DNA of 64,000 nucleotides from Actinomyces sp. (GCA_022649165.1 JALCNR010000014.1:19350-83349); one strand, 5' to 3'; counted from the first letter of the stretch, positions 28,107 to 38,200 are shown. Notes: generated from the letters alone by a model not told the origin. Numbers and translations are program-made.

Positions 28107-28647
28107 CGGCGCCCGCCAGGGCGTGGACCAGGGCGGAGTCGAAGGCCGGAAGGTCGCGTGGGGAACGGCTGGTGATCAGGGAGCCGTCGACGACGACCTC
28201 CTGGTCCACCCAGCGGGCCCCGGCGTTCGTCAGGTCGGTGGCGATGCGGCGCGTGGACGTCAGCGTGCGCCCGGGCACGATGCCGGCCTCGATGAGCAGC
28301 CACGGACCGTGGCAGATGGCGGCGATGGTCTTGCCGGCGGCCGCGAAGGCCTGCGTGAAGGCGATGGCCCGTGGATTCGTGCGCAGCTTGTCGGCGTTGA
28401 GCGTCCCCCCGGGCAGGACCAGGGCGATGTAATCCTCCGGGTCGGCCTGGTCCAGGGTGACGTCGACGGGGAAGTCGTCGCCGCGGTCCCAGTCCCCGAT
28501 GAGAGCCGTGATGGTCCCCGGCTCCTCTGAGACCAGGACGGGCGTGAAGCCGGCGTCGCGGACGGCGGCCCAGGGCTCGGTGAGCTCCGGCTGCTCGACG
28601 CCCCGCTTGAGCAGGAACGCCACCTTCGCTGGGGTCGTGTCGGTCAT
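28093..28647 (-). CDS. DJ-1/PfpI superfamily protein
   Basis: A 184-residue single-domain protein. The nucleophile elbow AAICHGPWLL carries the conserved cysteine; the acidic partner lies in FLLKRGVEQPEL; and the core ALVLPGGTLNADKL is typical of the PfpI/YhbO branch. Members act as stress-response deglycases, glyoxalases or, in archaea, peptidases. The catalytic role of this one is not shown by sequence. ATG 28647 follows AGGAGGTCCTCACC, a strong ribosome site. It converges with lldD and may help remove reactive carbonyls linked to sugar and lactate metabolism. Confidence 0.9.
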   Translation of the reverse strand: MTDTTPAKVAFLLKRGVEQPELTEPWAAVRDAGFTPVLVSEEPGTITALIGDWDRGDDFPVDVTLDQADPEDYIALVLPGGTLNADKLRTNPRAIAFTQAFAAAGKTIAAICHGPWLLIEAGIVPGRTLTSTRRIATDLTNAGARWVDQEVVVDGSLITSRSPRDLPAFDSALVHALAGAVTAG

Positions 28648-28751
28648 GGTGAGGACCTCCTGGGTCGGTGCGGGTGGTGCGGCCCGTTGGCGCGGGCCGA
28701 CTCCAGACTACGGAGGTCCCGCCGGGATGGCAGGTCGTCGCCGGCACCCGC

Positions 28752-29606
28752 TCAGCGCAGGGGCAGCCAGTCGACGACGCGGTGGATCTGCGCCTCCCAC
28801 AGCCCCCATTCGTGTGTCCCGTCGGGATACTCGGCGTGCGGATCGGCCCCGGCCGCCCGGGCGGCCTCCACGAAGCGCTGCGAATGGGCGAGCAGGGCGT
28901 CCCGGCGTCCGCAGGAGACCCACAGGGCGGGCAGGCCGGGCCCGTCGGCGCGGGCGAGCAGCGCGATGAGGTCGTTGTCGCCGCCGGGCTCGAAGCGGCC
29001 GCCGAAGACGCGGTCGCGGACATCGGGTGCGAAGGCGAGGAAAGCGGCATCCGGGTCCCCCGCGGCGGGGACGCCCTCGCCGCCGGGCGCGGGAGAGGGC
29101 GCCGCCCCCGCTCGGGCCGCGAGATCCAGGGCGCCGGACAAGCTGGCGGCCGCGGCGAAGCGCCCGGGCTCGGTGAGCGCCCACCGCATCGCGCCGTAGC
29201 CGCCCATGGACAGGCCCGCCACGAAGGTGTCCTCGCGTCGGGTCGAGACGTGGAAGAAACCGTGGACGATCTCGGGCAGCTCCTGGGAGAGGAAGGCCCA
29301 GTAGGGCGCGCCGTGGACCTCGTCCTGGTAGAAGCTGCGTCCGCCGCGCGGCATGACGACGGCGAGGCCCCGTTGCGTGGCGCAGCGCTCGATGGTGGTG
29401 TAGCGCAGCCAGACGGACTCGTCGTCGCCCAGGCCGTGGAGGAGGTACAGCACCGGCGGGTCCCCGGCGGGGCCGCTCGGCGCGCTCGCGGGTCCGCCGG
29501 GCGAGCCCAGTCCGATCTGCGTGCGGGGGCGCTGCGGCAGGATGACCGTCATCGCGGTCGAGACCTGCAGCGCCTCGGAGTAGAAACGGACATCGAGCAC
29601 CGCCAT
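28752..29606 (-). CDS. Esterase-D-type alpha/beta hydrolase
   Basis: A 284-residue soluble esterase. The oxyanion region VLYLLHGLGDDES, the nucleophile elbow GLSMGGYGA, the acid SCGRRDALL and the catalytic His in GTHEWGLW are all in order, as in tributyrin esterase EstA and S-formylglutathione hydrolase. There is no signal peptide. It may remove acetyl groups from imported sugars. An insertion rich in Ala, Gly and Pro near the middle (about 20 residues after ALDLAARAG) is absent from the short family members. ATG 29606 follows GAGGAACCC; an upstream ATG at 29636 lacks a ribosome site. Confidence 0.86.
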   Translation of the reverse strand: MAVLDVRFYSEALQVSTAMTVILPQRPRTQIGLGSPGGPASAPSGPAGDPPVLYLLHGLGDDESVWLRYTTIERCATQRGLAVVMPRGGRSFYQDEVHGAPYWAFLSQELPEIVHGFFHVSTRREDTFVAGLSMGGYGAMRWALTEPGRFAAAASLSGALDLAARAGAAPSPAPGGEGVPAAGDPDAAFLAFAPDVRDRVFGGRFEPGGDNDLIALLARADGPGLPALWVSCGRRDALLAHSQRFVEAARAAGADPHAEYPDGTHEWGLWEAQIHRVVDWLPLR

Positions 29607-29708
29607 GGGTTCCTCCTCATCGGGTGGTCCCATCATCGCAGTGTCACGGAGCGGTCACGAGGACGAGGGCGGCGCCGCGGCGGAGGCCGGCGGCTGCCGG
29701 CGGACCTC

Positions 29709-30110
29709 TCATCCGGTGGGTGCCTCGAGCCACTCGGCGGGCGTGACGATGCGGATCCCCCGATGGCCATCCAGCACACGGAGGTCTCGGTCGCCGGTGA
29801 TGAGGTATGAGGCGGCGCCCAGGATCGCGGTCTCAAGGACCCTGTCGTCATCCGGATCCCGGCAGATCCTGACGGTGAGATCACCGAGTCGGACGGGAAG
29901 CAGGACTGGCGCCATGGCCGCGAGCAGGGAGTCGAAGTCCTCGAGAAAGCCGGGGAACTTCGAAATCAGAGTTCGACGCACCTCGGTGACGATCTCCGCA
30001 CTGAGTGCGATGGAGTCCCCGTCGCGGAGGGTCTGTTCAAGGACTCGCCGTGGAGAACCGCCGAATACCAAGGCGGAGATCCAGACATTGCTGTCGATGA
30101 CCACACGCAC
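29709..30110 (-). CDS. PIN-domain toxin of a type II toxin-antitoxin pair
   Basis: A 133-residue predicted ribonuclease of the PIN family (COG1569-like). The metal-binding acids are visible in VVIDSNVWISAL, in DDDRVLETAI and in ITGDRDLRVL. In toxin-antitoxin pairs such proteins cut RNA and arrest growth until the antitoxin is restored. I take GTG 30110 as the start; it lies 8 bp after the antitoxin stop codon (30119-30121 on this strand), giving the usual antitoxin-then-toxin order. The longer frame would overlap the whole antitoxin gene. Residues match the family along the full length, so it looks intact. Confidence 0.85.
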   Translation of the reverse strand: MRVVIDSNVWISALVFGGSPRRVLEQTLRDGDSIALSAEIVTEVRRTLISKFPGFLEDFDSLLAAMAPVLLPVRLGDLTVRICRDPDDDRVLETAILGAASYLITGDRDLRVLDGHRGIRIVTPAEWLEAPTG

Positions 30111-30118
30111 AGCAGGCC

Positions 30119-30346
30119 TCAGCTGCCGATGAGGTCGTACACCTGTTGTTCGGACGTGATACCCATCTGGTGTCCGCGGGCGTTCGCGCGATCGAGCACG
30201 GCTTGGACGTTGCGCTCGGTGCGGATCTGGTTGACGATGGCGCGGCGAATGTACTCGCTGCGCGAGGCGTAGTCTCGCGTGGCTCGAGTGTCGATCTCTG
30301 CGACCAACTCCTGGGGAAGCGAGATGTTGAGAGTCTGCGTGCTCAT
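30119..30346 (-). CDS. Ribbon-helix-helix antitoxin
   Basis: A 75-residue protein. The first 45 residues form a CopG/ParD-like ribbon-helix-helix: strand TLNISLPQELVAEID, then ASRSEYIRRAIVNQI. The C-terminal 30 residues (NARGHQMGITSEQQVYDLIG) should wrap around the PIN toxin. It binds its own promoter: a perfect palindrome covers its start codon and -10 box. Small proteins of this type are unstable, which sets the balance with the toxin. It is 50 bp from the end of the ROK gene on the same strand. Confidence 0.88.
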   Translation of the reverse strand: MSTQTLNISLPQELVAEIDTRATRDYASRSEYIRRAIVNQIRTERNVQAVLDRANARGHQMGITSEQQVYDLIGS

Positions 30347-30360
30347 ACAAGGATTGTATG
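30344..30360 (-). promoter_or_regulatory. Toxin-antitoxin operator and -10 box, probable leaderless start
   Basis: CATACAATCCTTGTATG (minus strand) is a perfect palindrome with 7 bp arms around TCC. It contains the -10-like hexamer TACAAT, which lies 6 bp before the antitoxin ATG; the ATG itself is in the right arm. Transcription would therefore begin at or next to the start codon, and the ribbon-helix-helix protein bound here would cover both. This is an unusually compact autoregulatory arrangement. Confidence 0.65.
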
Positions 30361-30395
30361 GGTTTTGTGCCTATCAGGGAACCGGGCGGCGCACG

Positions 30396-31667
30396 CTACG
30401 ACACCATCAGCGAGTCGGGCCGTGCGGAGTAGATCGAGTCGAGGACCAGGCAACCCGCGCCCACGGCGGCGACGTCGTCACCGATGCTGGTGCCGACGAG
30501 CCTGAGTTGGTGGATGTCGCCCGCCACCGACTGCGACTGCACCGACTGGCGGAGCCGCGGGAGGTAGTGGTCGGCCGCCGGAGTCCATGCCGGGCCCCCG
30601 ACGACGACCAGCTCGGGGTCCATGAGATTGCAGACCTGGCTGAGGGACTCGCCGAGCCGCAGGGCCGCGTGATCCAGGATCGCCTTCGCCTCGGCCGAGC
30701 CCCGGCTGGCCAGGTCGCACAGCTCGGGGAAACGGGTGAGAGCCTCGCCGGCTGGCAGCGAGGGGCTCGGCGCCATGATCCCGCGCTCGATGGCCTGGGA
30801 GACGAGGGTGACTGGGGAGCAGATCACTCCGACGCACTCGGCCTGACCGTGGCAGCCCCGTTGGCCGCAGGTGCACACGGTCGTGCCCTGCCCCGTGATG
30901 ATGTGGCCGATGTCCCCGGCGTTGCCGGAGGATCCGCGGACCACGATGTCGTTGATGACCATCCCCATCCCCAGACCGGTGCCCAGGTAGAGGAAGAGGA
31001 AGTCGGCGCTCTCGGCCGCGGCGCCGGCCCAGCGCTCCGCGACGGCGGCCGCGGTGACGTCCTTGTCGAGGATCACGGGGAGCCCGGTGGCCTCCTGGAG
31101 GTCCTGGCGGAGATGGACGCGCTTCCACCCCTTGAGGTGCGGAGGGTCCACGACGATCCCGAGCCTCGTGTCGATCGGGCCGGGGGAGGCGATCCCGAGG
31201 CCCGTGATCCGGCTGCGTTCGATGCCGGAGGAGGAGATCAACGACTCGACCTCGGAACTGGAGACCTCGACGAGCTCCTCGTGGCTGATGTCCGAGGGGT
31301 TGCGCACACGCGACTTCGCGATGATCGTGCCGTCGAGATTGAGCAGGACGTAGGTGAGGACCGCGGGGTCGACGTGCATGCCGATGGCGAACCGGCCGGG
31401 GGCGTTGATCCTCAGCAGCGTTCGGGGCTTGCCGGGAGAGCCGGTCACTCGGCCGCCCTCGATCAGGAGTCCCTCGGACAGCAGGCGCCGGGTGATGTTG
31501 GACACCGTCTGGACGGTGAGGCCGGTCTGTTCGCTGATCTCGGTCCTGGCGATCCCCTCCGGAGCGCGTCGGACGGCTCCGAGGACGACGCTGGCGTTGA
31601 AGTCTGCGACGTGGGGGAGATTCGACCCCCGACGCAGGGACCGGGTGCGCACATCTGGCAGGTTCAC
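30396..31667 (-). CDS. ROK-family transcriptional repressor
   Basis: A 423-residue regulator. The N-terminal winged helix-turn-helix (ARTEISEQTGLTVQTVSNIT) precedes a ROK sugar-kinase-like domain with the zinc motif CTCGQRGCHGQAEC. GLGIASPGPIDTRLG and FLYLGTGLGMGMV are ROK signatures. Such XylR/NagC-type repressors respond to a sugar or sugar phosphate. It is divergent from the AglEFG-like importer and alpha-mannosidase operon, which it probably controls. I take GTG 31667 (VNLPDVRTRSL), 7 bp after a perfect GGAGGG site; the longer open frame lacks one. Confidence 0.92.
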   Translation of the reverse strand: MNLPDVRTRSLRRGSNLPHVADFNASVVLGAVRRAPEGIARTEISEQTGLTVQTVSNITRRLLSEGLLIEGGRVTGSPGKPRTLLRINAPGRFAIGMHVDPAVLTYVLLNLDGTIIAKSRVRNPSDISHEELVEVSSSEVESLISSSGIERSRITGLGIASPGPIDTRLGIVVDPPHLKGWKRVHLRQDLQEATGLPVILDKDVTAAAVAERWAGAAAESADFLFLYLGTGLGMGMVINDIVVRGSSGNAGDIGHIITGQGTTVCTCGQRGCHGQAECVGVICSPVTLVSQAIERGIMAPSPSLPAGEALTRFPELCDLASRGSAEAKAILDHAALRLGESLSQVCNLMDPELVVVGGPAWTPAADHYLPRLRQSVQSQSVAGDIHQLRLVGTSIGDDVAAVGAGCLVLDSIYSARPDSLMVS

Positions 31668-31721
31668 TGACCATCCCTCCTCGGACGCTCCGAGCGCCAT
31701 GCGACCCATGCTACAAGCTCG

Positions 31722-31751
31722 TTGACTCTGAGTAAATCCAGATGATATATT
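31722..31751 (+). promoter_or_regulatory. Promoter of the AglEFG-like/GH38 operon
   Basis: TTGACT (31722-31727) and TATATT (31746-31751) are separated by 18 bp, the best sigma-70-like promoter in the window. It lies 101 bp before the binding-protein start and 54 bp from the ROK start, in an AT-rich patch. A ROK repressor bound between the divergent genes would cover it. Confidence 0.68.
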
Positions 31752-31852
31752 AACACCTGTCGGAGAGAAGAACGGACTCTGACCTGTGTGAATGTGGAGC
31801 GTTGGTGCTCGACACGGGGATGGACATACAAGGAAGTGAGGTCTTGGGGCAC

Positions 31853-33220
31853 ATGGTGGGACAAGTGAGAAGGCGTGGGACCGTGATGGCCGCCGTGGGC
31901 GCGGCCGCCGCGCTCGTGGCTCTTGCGGGCTGTTCGAACGGCGGGCAGTCCGACGCCTCGGATGAGGAGTCGGGATCGGCGTCGGCCGATTGCGCGGCCT
32001 ATGCGGACTACGGTCATTTCGACGACGCTGTGGTCAGCGTCATGGGGTCTTTCGTGGGCAACGACGCCGACCTGAATGATGAGTCGTGGGCGGCCTTCGA
32101 GAAGTGCACCGGAATCGATGTCCAGTACAACGGCGACTCGGACTTCGAGAGCCAGGTCGTCGTGCAGGTCGAGGCCGGGAATGCGCCTGACGTGGTCATC
32201 TTCCCGCAGGTCGGCCTGATGCAGCGCTTCGCCGAGTCAGGCGATCTGGTCCCCGCTCCGGATCAGACGAAGGAGAACGCGGAAGCAGGCTGGAACGCGG
32301 ACATGGTCGGGTACGGGACGGTGGACGACACGTTCTATGCGGCGCCCTTCACCACCGCCGTGAAGTCCTTCGTCTGGTACTCCCCCAGTCTCTTCGCCGA
32401 GCACGGATACACGGTTCCGGAGACCTGGGACGAGATGATCGCACTGTCGGACCAGATGGCGGCCGACGGCATGAAACCGTGGTGCGAGGGCGCCGAGTCC
32501 GGCAGTGCCAGCGGGTGGCCGCTGACCGACTGGGTCGAGGTGCTGCTGCTGGCCAACTCCGGAGGCGAGACCTATGACAAGTGGGTGGACCACGAGATCC
32601 CGTTCAACGACTCCTCGGTGGTCGAGGCGACCGATCTCGTGGGCAAGATCCTGAAGAACAACGACTATGTCAACGGGGGGTTCGGGGACTCCTCCTCGAT
32701 CGTGTCGACGTCCAACGCCGACGCGCCGCTGCCCATCACGACGGGTGAGTGCGGCATGCACCTGGCGGCGGGGACCGCGGTCTCCCTGTTCGACGACTCG
32801 GTCAACGTGGATCCCGAAGGGGACGTCTATGCGTTCCCGTTCCCCGTGGTCAACGACGAGGTCGGCAACCCGGTGACCGTCTCCGGGCAGTTCACCGCCG
32901 CGTTCTCCGACCGGCCGGAGGTCCAGGCGTTCCAGAACTACGTGTCGAGCGTCCAGTGGGCGAACGACCGGGCCCCCTTCGGCGGATACATCAGCTCGAA
33001 CTCGGGCATGGACTCGTCGCTGATCCCCTCCGCGATCGACAAGAGCGGGTTCGACATCCTGAACGATCCTGACTCCGTGCTGCGGTTCGACGGCTCGGAC
33101 CTCATGCCGTCCACGGTGGGCACCGGCACCTTCTGGACGGAGATGCTCAGCTGGATCCAGGGGGCCTCGACCGAGGAGACCCTCGGGAACATCGAGGCCA
33201 GCTGGCCTGCGGACAACTGA
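31853..33220 (+). CDS. CUT1-type sugar ABC transporter substrate-binding lipoprotein (AglE-like)
   Basis: A 455-residue lipoprotein with lipobox LAGC (Cys27). The segment ESWAAFEKCTGIDVQYNG followed by VVQVEAGNAPDVVIFPQVGL strongly recalls AglE, the alpha-glucoside binding protein. Extra cysteines (CAAYADYG, WCEGAESGSASGW, TTGECGMH) could form disulfides outside the cell. Since GH38 follows, the likely ligands are alpha-mannosides or N-glycan fragments. I take ATG 31853 for a normal signal peptide; an in-frame start 17 codons upstream is possible. It is the first gene of the operon driven from 31722. Confidence 0.88.
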   Translation: MVGQVRRRGTVMAAVGAAAALVALAGCSNGGQSDASDEESGSASADCAAYADYGHFDDAVVSVMGSFVGNDADLNDESWAAFEKCTGIDVQYNGDSDFESQVVVQVEAGNAPDVVIFPQVGLMQRFAESGDLVPAPDQTKENAEAGWNADMVGYGTVDDTFYAAPFTTAVKSFVWYSPSLFAEHGYTVPETWDEMIALSDQMAADGMKPWCEGAESGSASGWPLTDWVEVLLLANSGGETYDKWVDHEIPFNDSSVVEATDLVGKILKNNDYVNGGFGDSSSIVSTSNADAPLPITTGECGMHLAAGTAVSLFDDSVNVDPEGDVYAFPFPVVNDEVGNPVTVSGQFTAAFSDRPEVQAFQNYVSSVQWANDRAPFGGYISSNSGMDSSLIPSAIDKSGFDILNDPDSVLRFDGSDLMPSTVGTGTFWTEMLSWIQGASTEETLGNIEASWPADN

Positions 33221-33236
33221 TACGAGACACGCCGGT

Positions 33237-33266
33237 GGCCGCCCCGGTTCCCGGACCGGGGCGGCC
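33237..33266 (+). other. Intercistronic hairpin between binding-protein and permease genes
   Basis: GGCCGCCCCGGT (33237-33248) and ACCGGGGCGGCC (33255-33266) make a perfect 12 bp stem with the 6-base loop TCCCGG. Only TTCC follows, not a U-run, so partial termination or 3'-end protection of the binding-protein mRNA is more likely than full termination. The same position is used by the other two CUT1 operons of this window. Confidence 0.68.
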
Positions 33267-33298
33267 TTCCGGACGACTGCTCAGAAAGAGGCGATCGG

Positions 33299-34276
33299 AT
33301 GAGTGACGTGGTCACGAAGTTGCTTCACCTGCTCGGCGCTGTTGGGGTGCTCGCGGTGATCGTGGTGCTGCTCCTGGGGATGGGCGCGTTCTCTGAGAGG
33401 CTGCCGAGGAGGTGGCAGAAATGGGCCACACCCCTCGTCCTGGCCGGCGGCGCGATCGTGTTCGCTTTGGCGGGGCTCGTCTATCCAGCGGTCCAGACCG
33501 CGTGGCAGTCGTTCTTCAACTCCGACGGCAGCGGCTTCGTCGGGCTGGAGAACTACAAGTGGGTCTTCACGGACTCCGGGGCGCTGATCGGGCTGCGGAA
33601 CACGTTCCTGTGGGTGGTCCTGGTCCCGATCTTCTCCGTGGTCATCGGATTTGGATACGCGCTCCTGGTCGACAAGTCCAGGTACGAGAACATCCTGAAG
33701 GCCATGCTCTTCATGCCCATGGCGATCTCGTTCGTCGGGGCGTCGGTCATCTGGAAGTTCATGTACACCTACCGGCAGGGCGGTCAGGAGCAGATCGGCC
33801 TGTTGAACCAGGTCCTGGTGTGGCTGGGGCTCACGCCGCAGCAGTTCCTGGTCAACACGCCCTGGAACTCCCTCTTCCTCATGGTCGTCGTCGTGTGGAC
33901 CCAGGCGGGGTTCGCGATGATCGTCATGTCGGGCGCGATCAAGTCGATCCCCGCCGAGGTGATCGAGGCGGCCCGCCTGGACGGCGCGGGAGGATGGACG
34001 ATCCTCACCCGCGTCACGATCCCGCTGGTGCGCCCGTCCCTGGTCGTCTCGCTGACGACGATCTCGGTGGCGATGCTCAAACTCTTCGATGTGGTCCGCA
34101 CCATGACGGGCGGGCAGTTCCAGACGACGGTGCTCGCCAACATGATGTACGACCAGTCGTTCAAGTACTCCGAGCCGGGCAAGGGTGCGGCTGTCGCCGT
34201 CCTGTTGCTGGTGCTGGTCCTGCCCGTGATGATCGGGAACGCCGTGCAGATGCGAAAGAACAAGGAGATCCGCTAG
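33299..34276 (+). CDS. CUT1-type sugar ABC transporter permease (AglF-like)
   Basis: A 325-residue membrane protein. In addition to the usual six helices it has an extra N-terminal helix (LLHLLGAVGVLAVIVVLLLG), as in AglF-type permeases. The EAA loop is EVIEAARLDGAGGWTILTRVTIP near residue 220. The middle loop FMYTYRQGGQEQIGLLNQVL is also AglF-like. It forms the channel with the next permease. ATG 33299 comes after AAAGAGGCGATCGG. Its stop overlaps the next start by one base. Confidence 0.9.
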   Translation: MSDVVTKLLHLLGAVGVLAVIVVLLLGMGAFSERLPRRWQKWATPLVLAGGAIVFALAGLVYPAVQTAWQSFFNSDGSGFVGLENYKWVFTDSGALIGLRNTFLWVVLVPIFSVVIGFGYALLVDKSRYENILKAMLFMPMAISFVGASVIWKFMYTYRQGGQEQIGLLNQVLVWLGLTPQQFLVNTPWNSLFLMVVVVWTQAGFAMIVMSGAIKSIPAEVIEAARLDGAGGWTILTRVTIPLVRPSLVVSLTTISVAMLKLFDVVRTMTGGQFQTTVLANMMYDQSFKYSEPGKGAAVAVLLLVLVLPVMIGNAVQMRKNKEIR

Positions 34277-35169
34277 TGAGAGAGAGCTCCTCGATATCCG
34301 CGGCAGCCGGCCGGGCCCGCCAGACGCTTTCGAGCCGAGCCGCCAGCGCGGTGGCCGTCGTCATCGCCCTCGTGTGGACCATCCCCACGATCGGCCTGTT
34401 CGTCTCGTCGATCAGGCAACCGGATGACATCAAGAAGACGGGCTGGTGGACGGTCTTCTCGAACCCGTCGCTGACCCTGGAGAACTACCAGACCGTGCTC
34501 TTCGGATCCGGCTCGTCGGGGCGGCTGGCGGACTACTTCATCAACTCCCTGGTGATCGCCCTCCCGTCGGTCCTCATCCCCCTCGCCCTGGGACTCATGG
34601 CGGCCTACGCGTTCTGCTTCCTGGAATGGAAGGGCAAGGACGTCGTCTTCCTGATCATCTTCGGGCTGCAGATCGTCCCCGTCCAGATGGCGTTGATCCC
34701 ACTGCTGCGGATCTCCGTCAGCATCGATCTCAGCTCGATCTCGCCGTTCCTTCCGATCTGGATCATGCACACGATCTTCGCGATGCCGTTGGCCGTCTTC
34801 CTCCTGCACAACTTCATGTCCGAGATCCCACAGGAGCTGATCGAAGCGGCACGGGTCGACGGGGCCAGCGAAGTGTCGATCTTCCTCCGGGTGGTGCTCC
34901 CCCTGATGCTGCCCGGCATCGCCTCCTATGCGACCCTGCAGTTCCTCTGGGTCTGGAACGACCTGCTCATCGCACTGACCTTCGTCGGCGGGAACGCCGA
35001 CGCGGCTCCGCTCACGGTGCGCCTGGCGAACCTGGCGGGGACCAACGGCGTCGGATGGCACCTGCTGACGTCCGGGGCGTTCGTGTCGATGATCATCCCA
35101 CTCGCCGTGTTCTTCCTGCTGGAGCGCTACATCGTCCGCGGAACGATGGCCGGCTCGGTGAAGGGATGA
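34276..35169 (+). CDS. CUT1-type sugar ABC transporter permease (AglG-like)
   Basis: A 297-residue membrane protein with about six helices, the first at residues 20-45. The EAA loop reads ELIEAARVDGASEVSIFLRVVLP, and the C-terminus is YIVRGTMAGSVKG, the normal MalG-type end. GTG 34276 shares a base with the TAG of the preceding gene, so the two are translationally coupled. No ATPase gene is in the operon, so it too must borrow one. A small hairpin (CCTCCG-CGC-CGGAGG) at about 35202-35216 lies between it and the GH38 gene. Confidence 0.9.
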   Translation: MRESSSISAAAGRARQTLSSRAASAVAVVIALVWTIPTIGLFVSSIRQPDDIKKTGWWTVFSNPSLTLENYQTVLFGSGSSGRLADYFINSLVIALPSVLIPLALGLMAAYAFCFLEWKGKDVVFLIIFGLQIVPVQMALIPLLRISVSIDLSSISPFLPIWIMHTIFAMPLAVFLLHNFMSEIPQELIEAARVDGASEVSIFLRVVLPLMLPGIASYATLQFLWVWNDLLIALTFVGGNADAAPLTVRLANLAGTNGVGWHLLTSGAFVSMIIPLAVFFLLERYIVRGTMAGSVKG

Positions 35170-35283
35170 CAAGGGCCGGCAAATGGCGGCGAGCGCTGTG
35201 CGCCTCCGCGCCGGAGGACAACGAAGCCGGCCTGTGGATGCGGGCCCGGCCGTGACGGACAAGAGAAGGATCTAGTCAAAGCA

Positions 35284-38200
35284 ATGAACGAGTCGCATGC
35301 ACGTCTCACCGTCGATCGCATCGATCGCCTGGTCCACGACCGAATCGTCCCGGCGGTGAACGCCCACGCGATCCCGGTCGACGTCCTCCGGTGGGACGCA
35401 CCGGGGGAGCCGGTGGCCTTCGCCGAGGCGGTCCGGGCCGACTACCGGCCGTCGGAGCCCGGGGAGGCCTGGGGGGCACCGTGGTCCACCACGTGGTTCC
35501 GCCTCGAGACGACGGTCCCCGCGACGTGGCGCGCCGAGGACGGCCTCGTGGAGTTCGCAGTGGACCTGGGGTTCACGCGAGCCAATCCGGGATTCCAGGC
35601 CGAGGGCACGGCATGGGACGCCGACGGTCGCATCATCAAGGGCATCCAGCCGCGCAACGCGCATGTCCCGGTGCGCGCCATCGCCGGGCAGCGGGTGGTC
35701 GTCTACGTCGAGGCGGCGGGGAACCCCGATCTGGCCCGGAGCGGCGCCGAGTCGTTCCTGCCGACCGGATTGGGACGCCGGGAGACCGCCGGGTCCGCCT
35801 GCCAGTACCGGCGCGGTGACTTCCTCCTGACACAGAGGGACGAGACCGTGTGGAGCCTGCTCCAGGACCTGAGGGCCCTCCGCGGCCTGGTGGACGTCCT
35901 GCCCGCGGACCGCCCGAGGCGCAGCCGGGTGCTCGAGGCGATGGATGCCATGCTCGCCCTCGTCGATCCGCACGACGTGGGCTCGACCGCGGAGGCCGGA
36001 CGGTCGGCGCTGCGCCCGGCGCTGGCGAGCCCGGCGGCGGCATCGGCGCACGCGGTGGTGGCGACCGGCCACGCCCACATCGACTCGGCGTGGCTGTGGC
36101 CGCTGCGGGAGACCCGTCGGAAGGTGGCGAGGACCTACTCGAACGTCCTCAGCCTCATGGAGGAGTACCCCGATCTGGTGTACGCATGCCCGGCGGCCCA
36201 ACACCTGTCCTGGATCGAGAGCGACTATCCCGAGCTCTTCGCCCGGGTCCGCGCGGCGGTCCAGGAGGGCCGGTTCGTCCTCGTGGGAGGGATGTGGGTC
36301 GAGTCCGACACGAACATGCCCTCCGGCGAATCGCTGGTGCGCCAGTTCGTCGAGGGAAAGCAGTACATGCGTGAGAAATTCGGCGTCGAGACCCACGAGG
36401 TGTGGCTCCCGGACTCCTTCGGCTTCTCAGCGGCGTTCCCCCAGATCGCCAGGCAGGCCGGCTGCGGATGGTTCCTCAGCCAGAAGCTGTCCTGGAACGA
36501 CACGAACCGGATGCCCCATCATTCCTTCCTGTGGGAGGGAATCGATGGGAGCCGCGTGTACGCGCACTTCCCTCCCGTGGACACCTACAACTCCGACCTG
36601 TCCGCTGCGGACCTCGACCGTGCGGAACGCCAGTTCGCCAGCCCGGAGCGCGCGAACACGTCGTTGGTGCCGTTCGGCTACGGCGACGGGGGCGGCGGCC
36701 CGACCCGGGAGATGATGGAGGCGGCCCGCCGCACGGCGGATCTCGAGGGGTCCCCGAGGGTCTCGGTGGGGACGCCCGCCGCGTTCTTCACCGCCAGCGA
36801 GGCGGCGGATCCCCGCCCACCGGTGTGGAGCGGGGAGCTTTACCTGGAGCTGCACCGGGGGGTCTTCACCTCTCAGGCGGACACGAAGCGGGGCAATCGA
36901 CGCTCAGAGGCGCTGCTCCACGAGGCCGAGCTCTGGGCGGCGACGGCCTGCGTGCGCCGGGGCGCCTCCTACCCCTATGACCGATTGGCCGATCTGTGGC
37001 GCACGGTCCTGCTGGGGCAGTTCCACGACATCCTGCCAGGCTCCGCGATCGGGTGGGTCTACGACGAATTCAAGCAGAAGTACGCCCAGATCGAGCGGGA
37101 CGCCGAGGAGATCACGGCGTCTGCCCTGGGGAGCCTGTGCGGCGTGGGCGACACCGGAGCGCCTTCCGTCATGGCCTCGGCGAACTCGACGCCGTTTCCG
37201 ACGGCCGGGGTGCCGGCTGGCGGCGTGGGAGCGGCGGTGCCCCCGGCATCCCGCACCGTCGCCATCGAGGACGCCGCGGGATGGACGCTGGACAACGGCG
37301 AGGTCCGTGTCCATGTGGGCCGTGACGGCGCGATCGACTCGCTCGTCCACGTGGCCCTCGGCCGGGAGGTCGTCCCCGACGGGGAGAAGGCGGGCGTCCC
37401 GCAGCTGTTCCGGGACAACCCGGCGAAATGGGACGCGTGGGATCTGGACCCGATCGCGGCCGGCACCGGACGGCCCCTGCTGGGCGCTGACGCGGTCTGG
37501 CTGGACGGCGGATCGGCGGAGCCGACGGTGAGGGCCGAGCGCACGTTCGGGGACAGCGCTCTGTCTCAGAGCATCAGCCTGGTCCCAGGCAGGGCGCAGG
37601 TGGATGTGTCGTGCGATGTCGACTGGCACGAGTCGGAGCACCTGCTGAAGATCGCCTACCCGGTCGACATCCGCTCGGACCACTTCGCCTCGGAGATCCA
37701 GTTCGGCCACCTGAACCGGCCGCTGCACACGAACACGAGCTGGGACGAGGCCAGGTTCGAGATGTGCGCCCACCGATGGGTGTACATCGACGAGCCCGGG
37801 TTCGGGGTGGGGATTGTGAACGACTCGACTTACGGGCACGACGTCACGAAGGCGGACTCGGGCCGGGCCGCCGTGATCCGTCAGAGCCTCCTTCGCGCGC
37901 CGAAGTACCCCGATCCCGACGCGGACCAGGGCCGGCACCGCTTCCGGACCCGCATCGTGGTCGGAGAGGGACTCGAGGACGTGATCGCAGCGGGCTACGA
38001 GGTCAACTGCCCGCCCCGTCCGGTGAAGGCGGCGGGTCCGGTCGAGCCCCTGGTGAGACCCGAGAACGAGCTCGGCTGCGCCGTGCTGGACACCGTCAAG
38101 CTCGCCCAGGACCGCAGCGGCGACGTCATCCTCCGCGTCTACGAGGCTCTCGGCGGCCGCGCGAGGATCCGGCTGCACATCGGCGAGGAGATCGCCCGTG

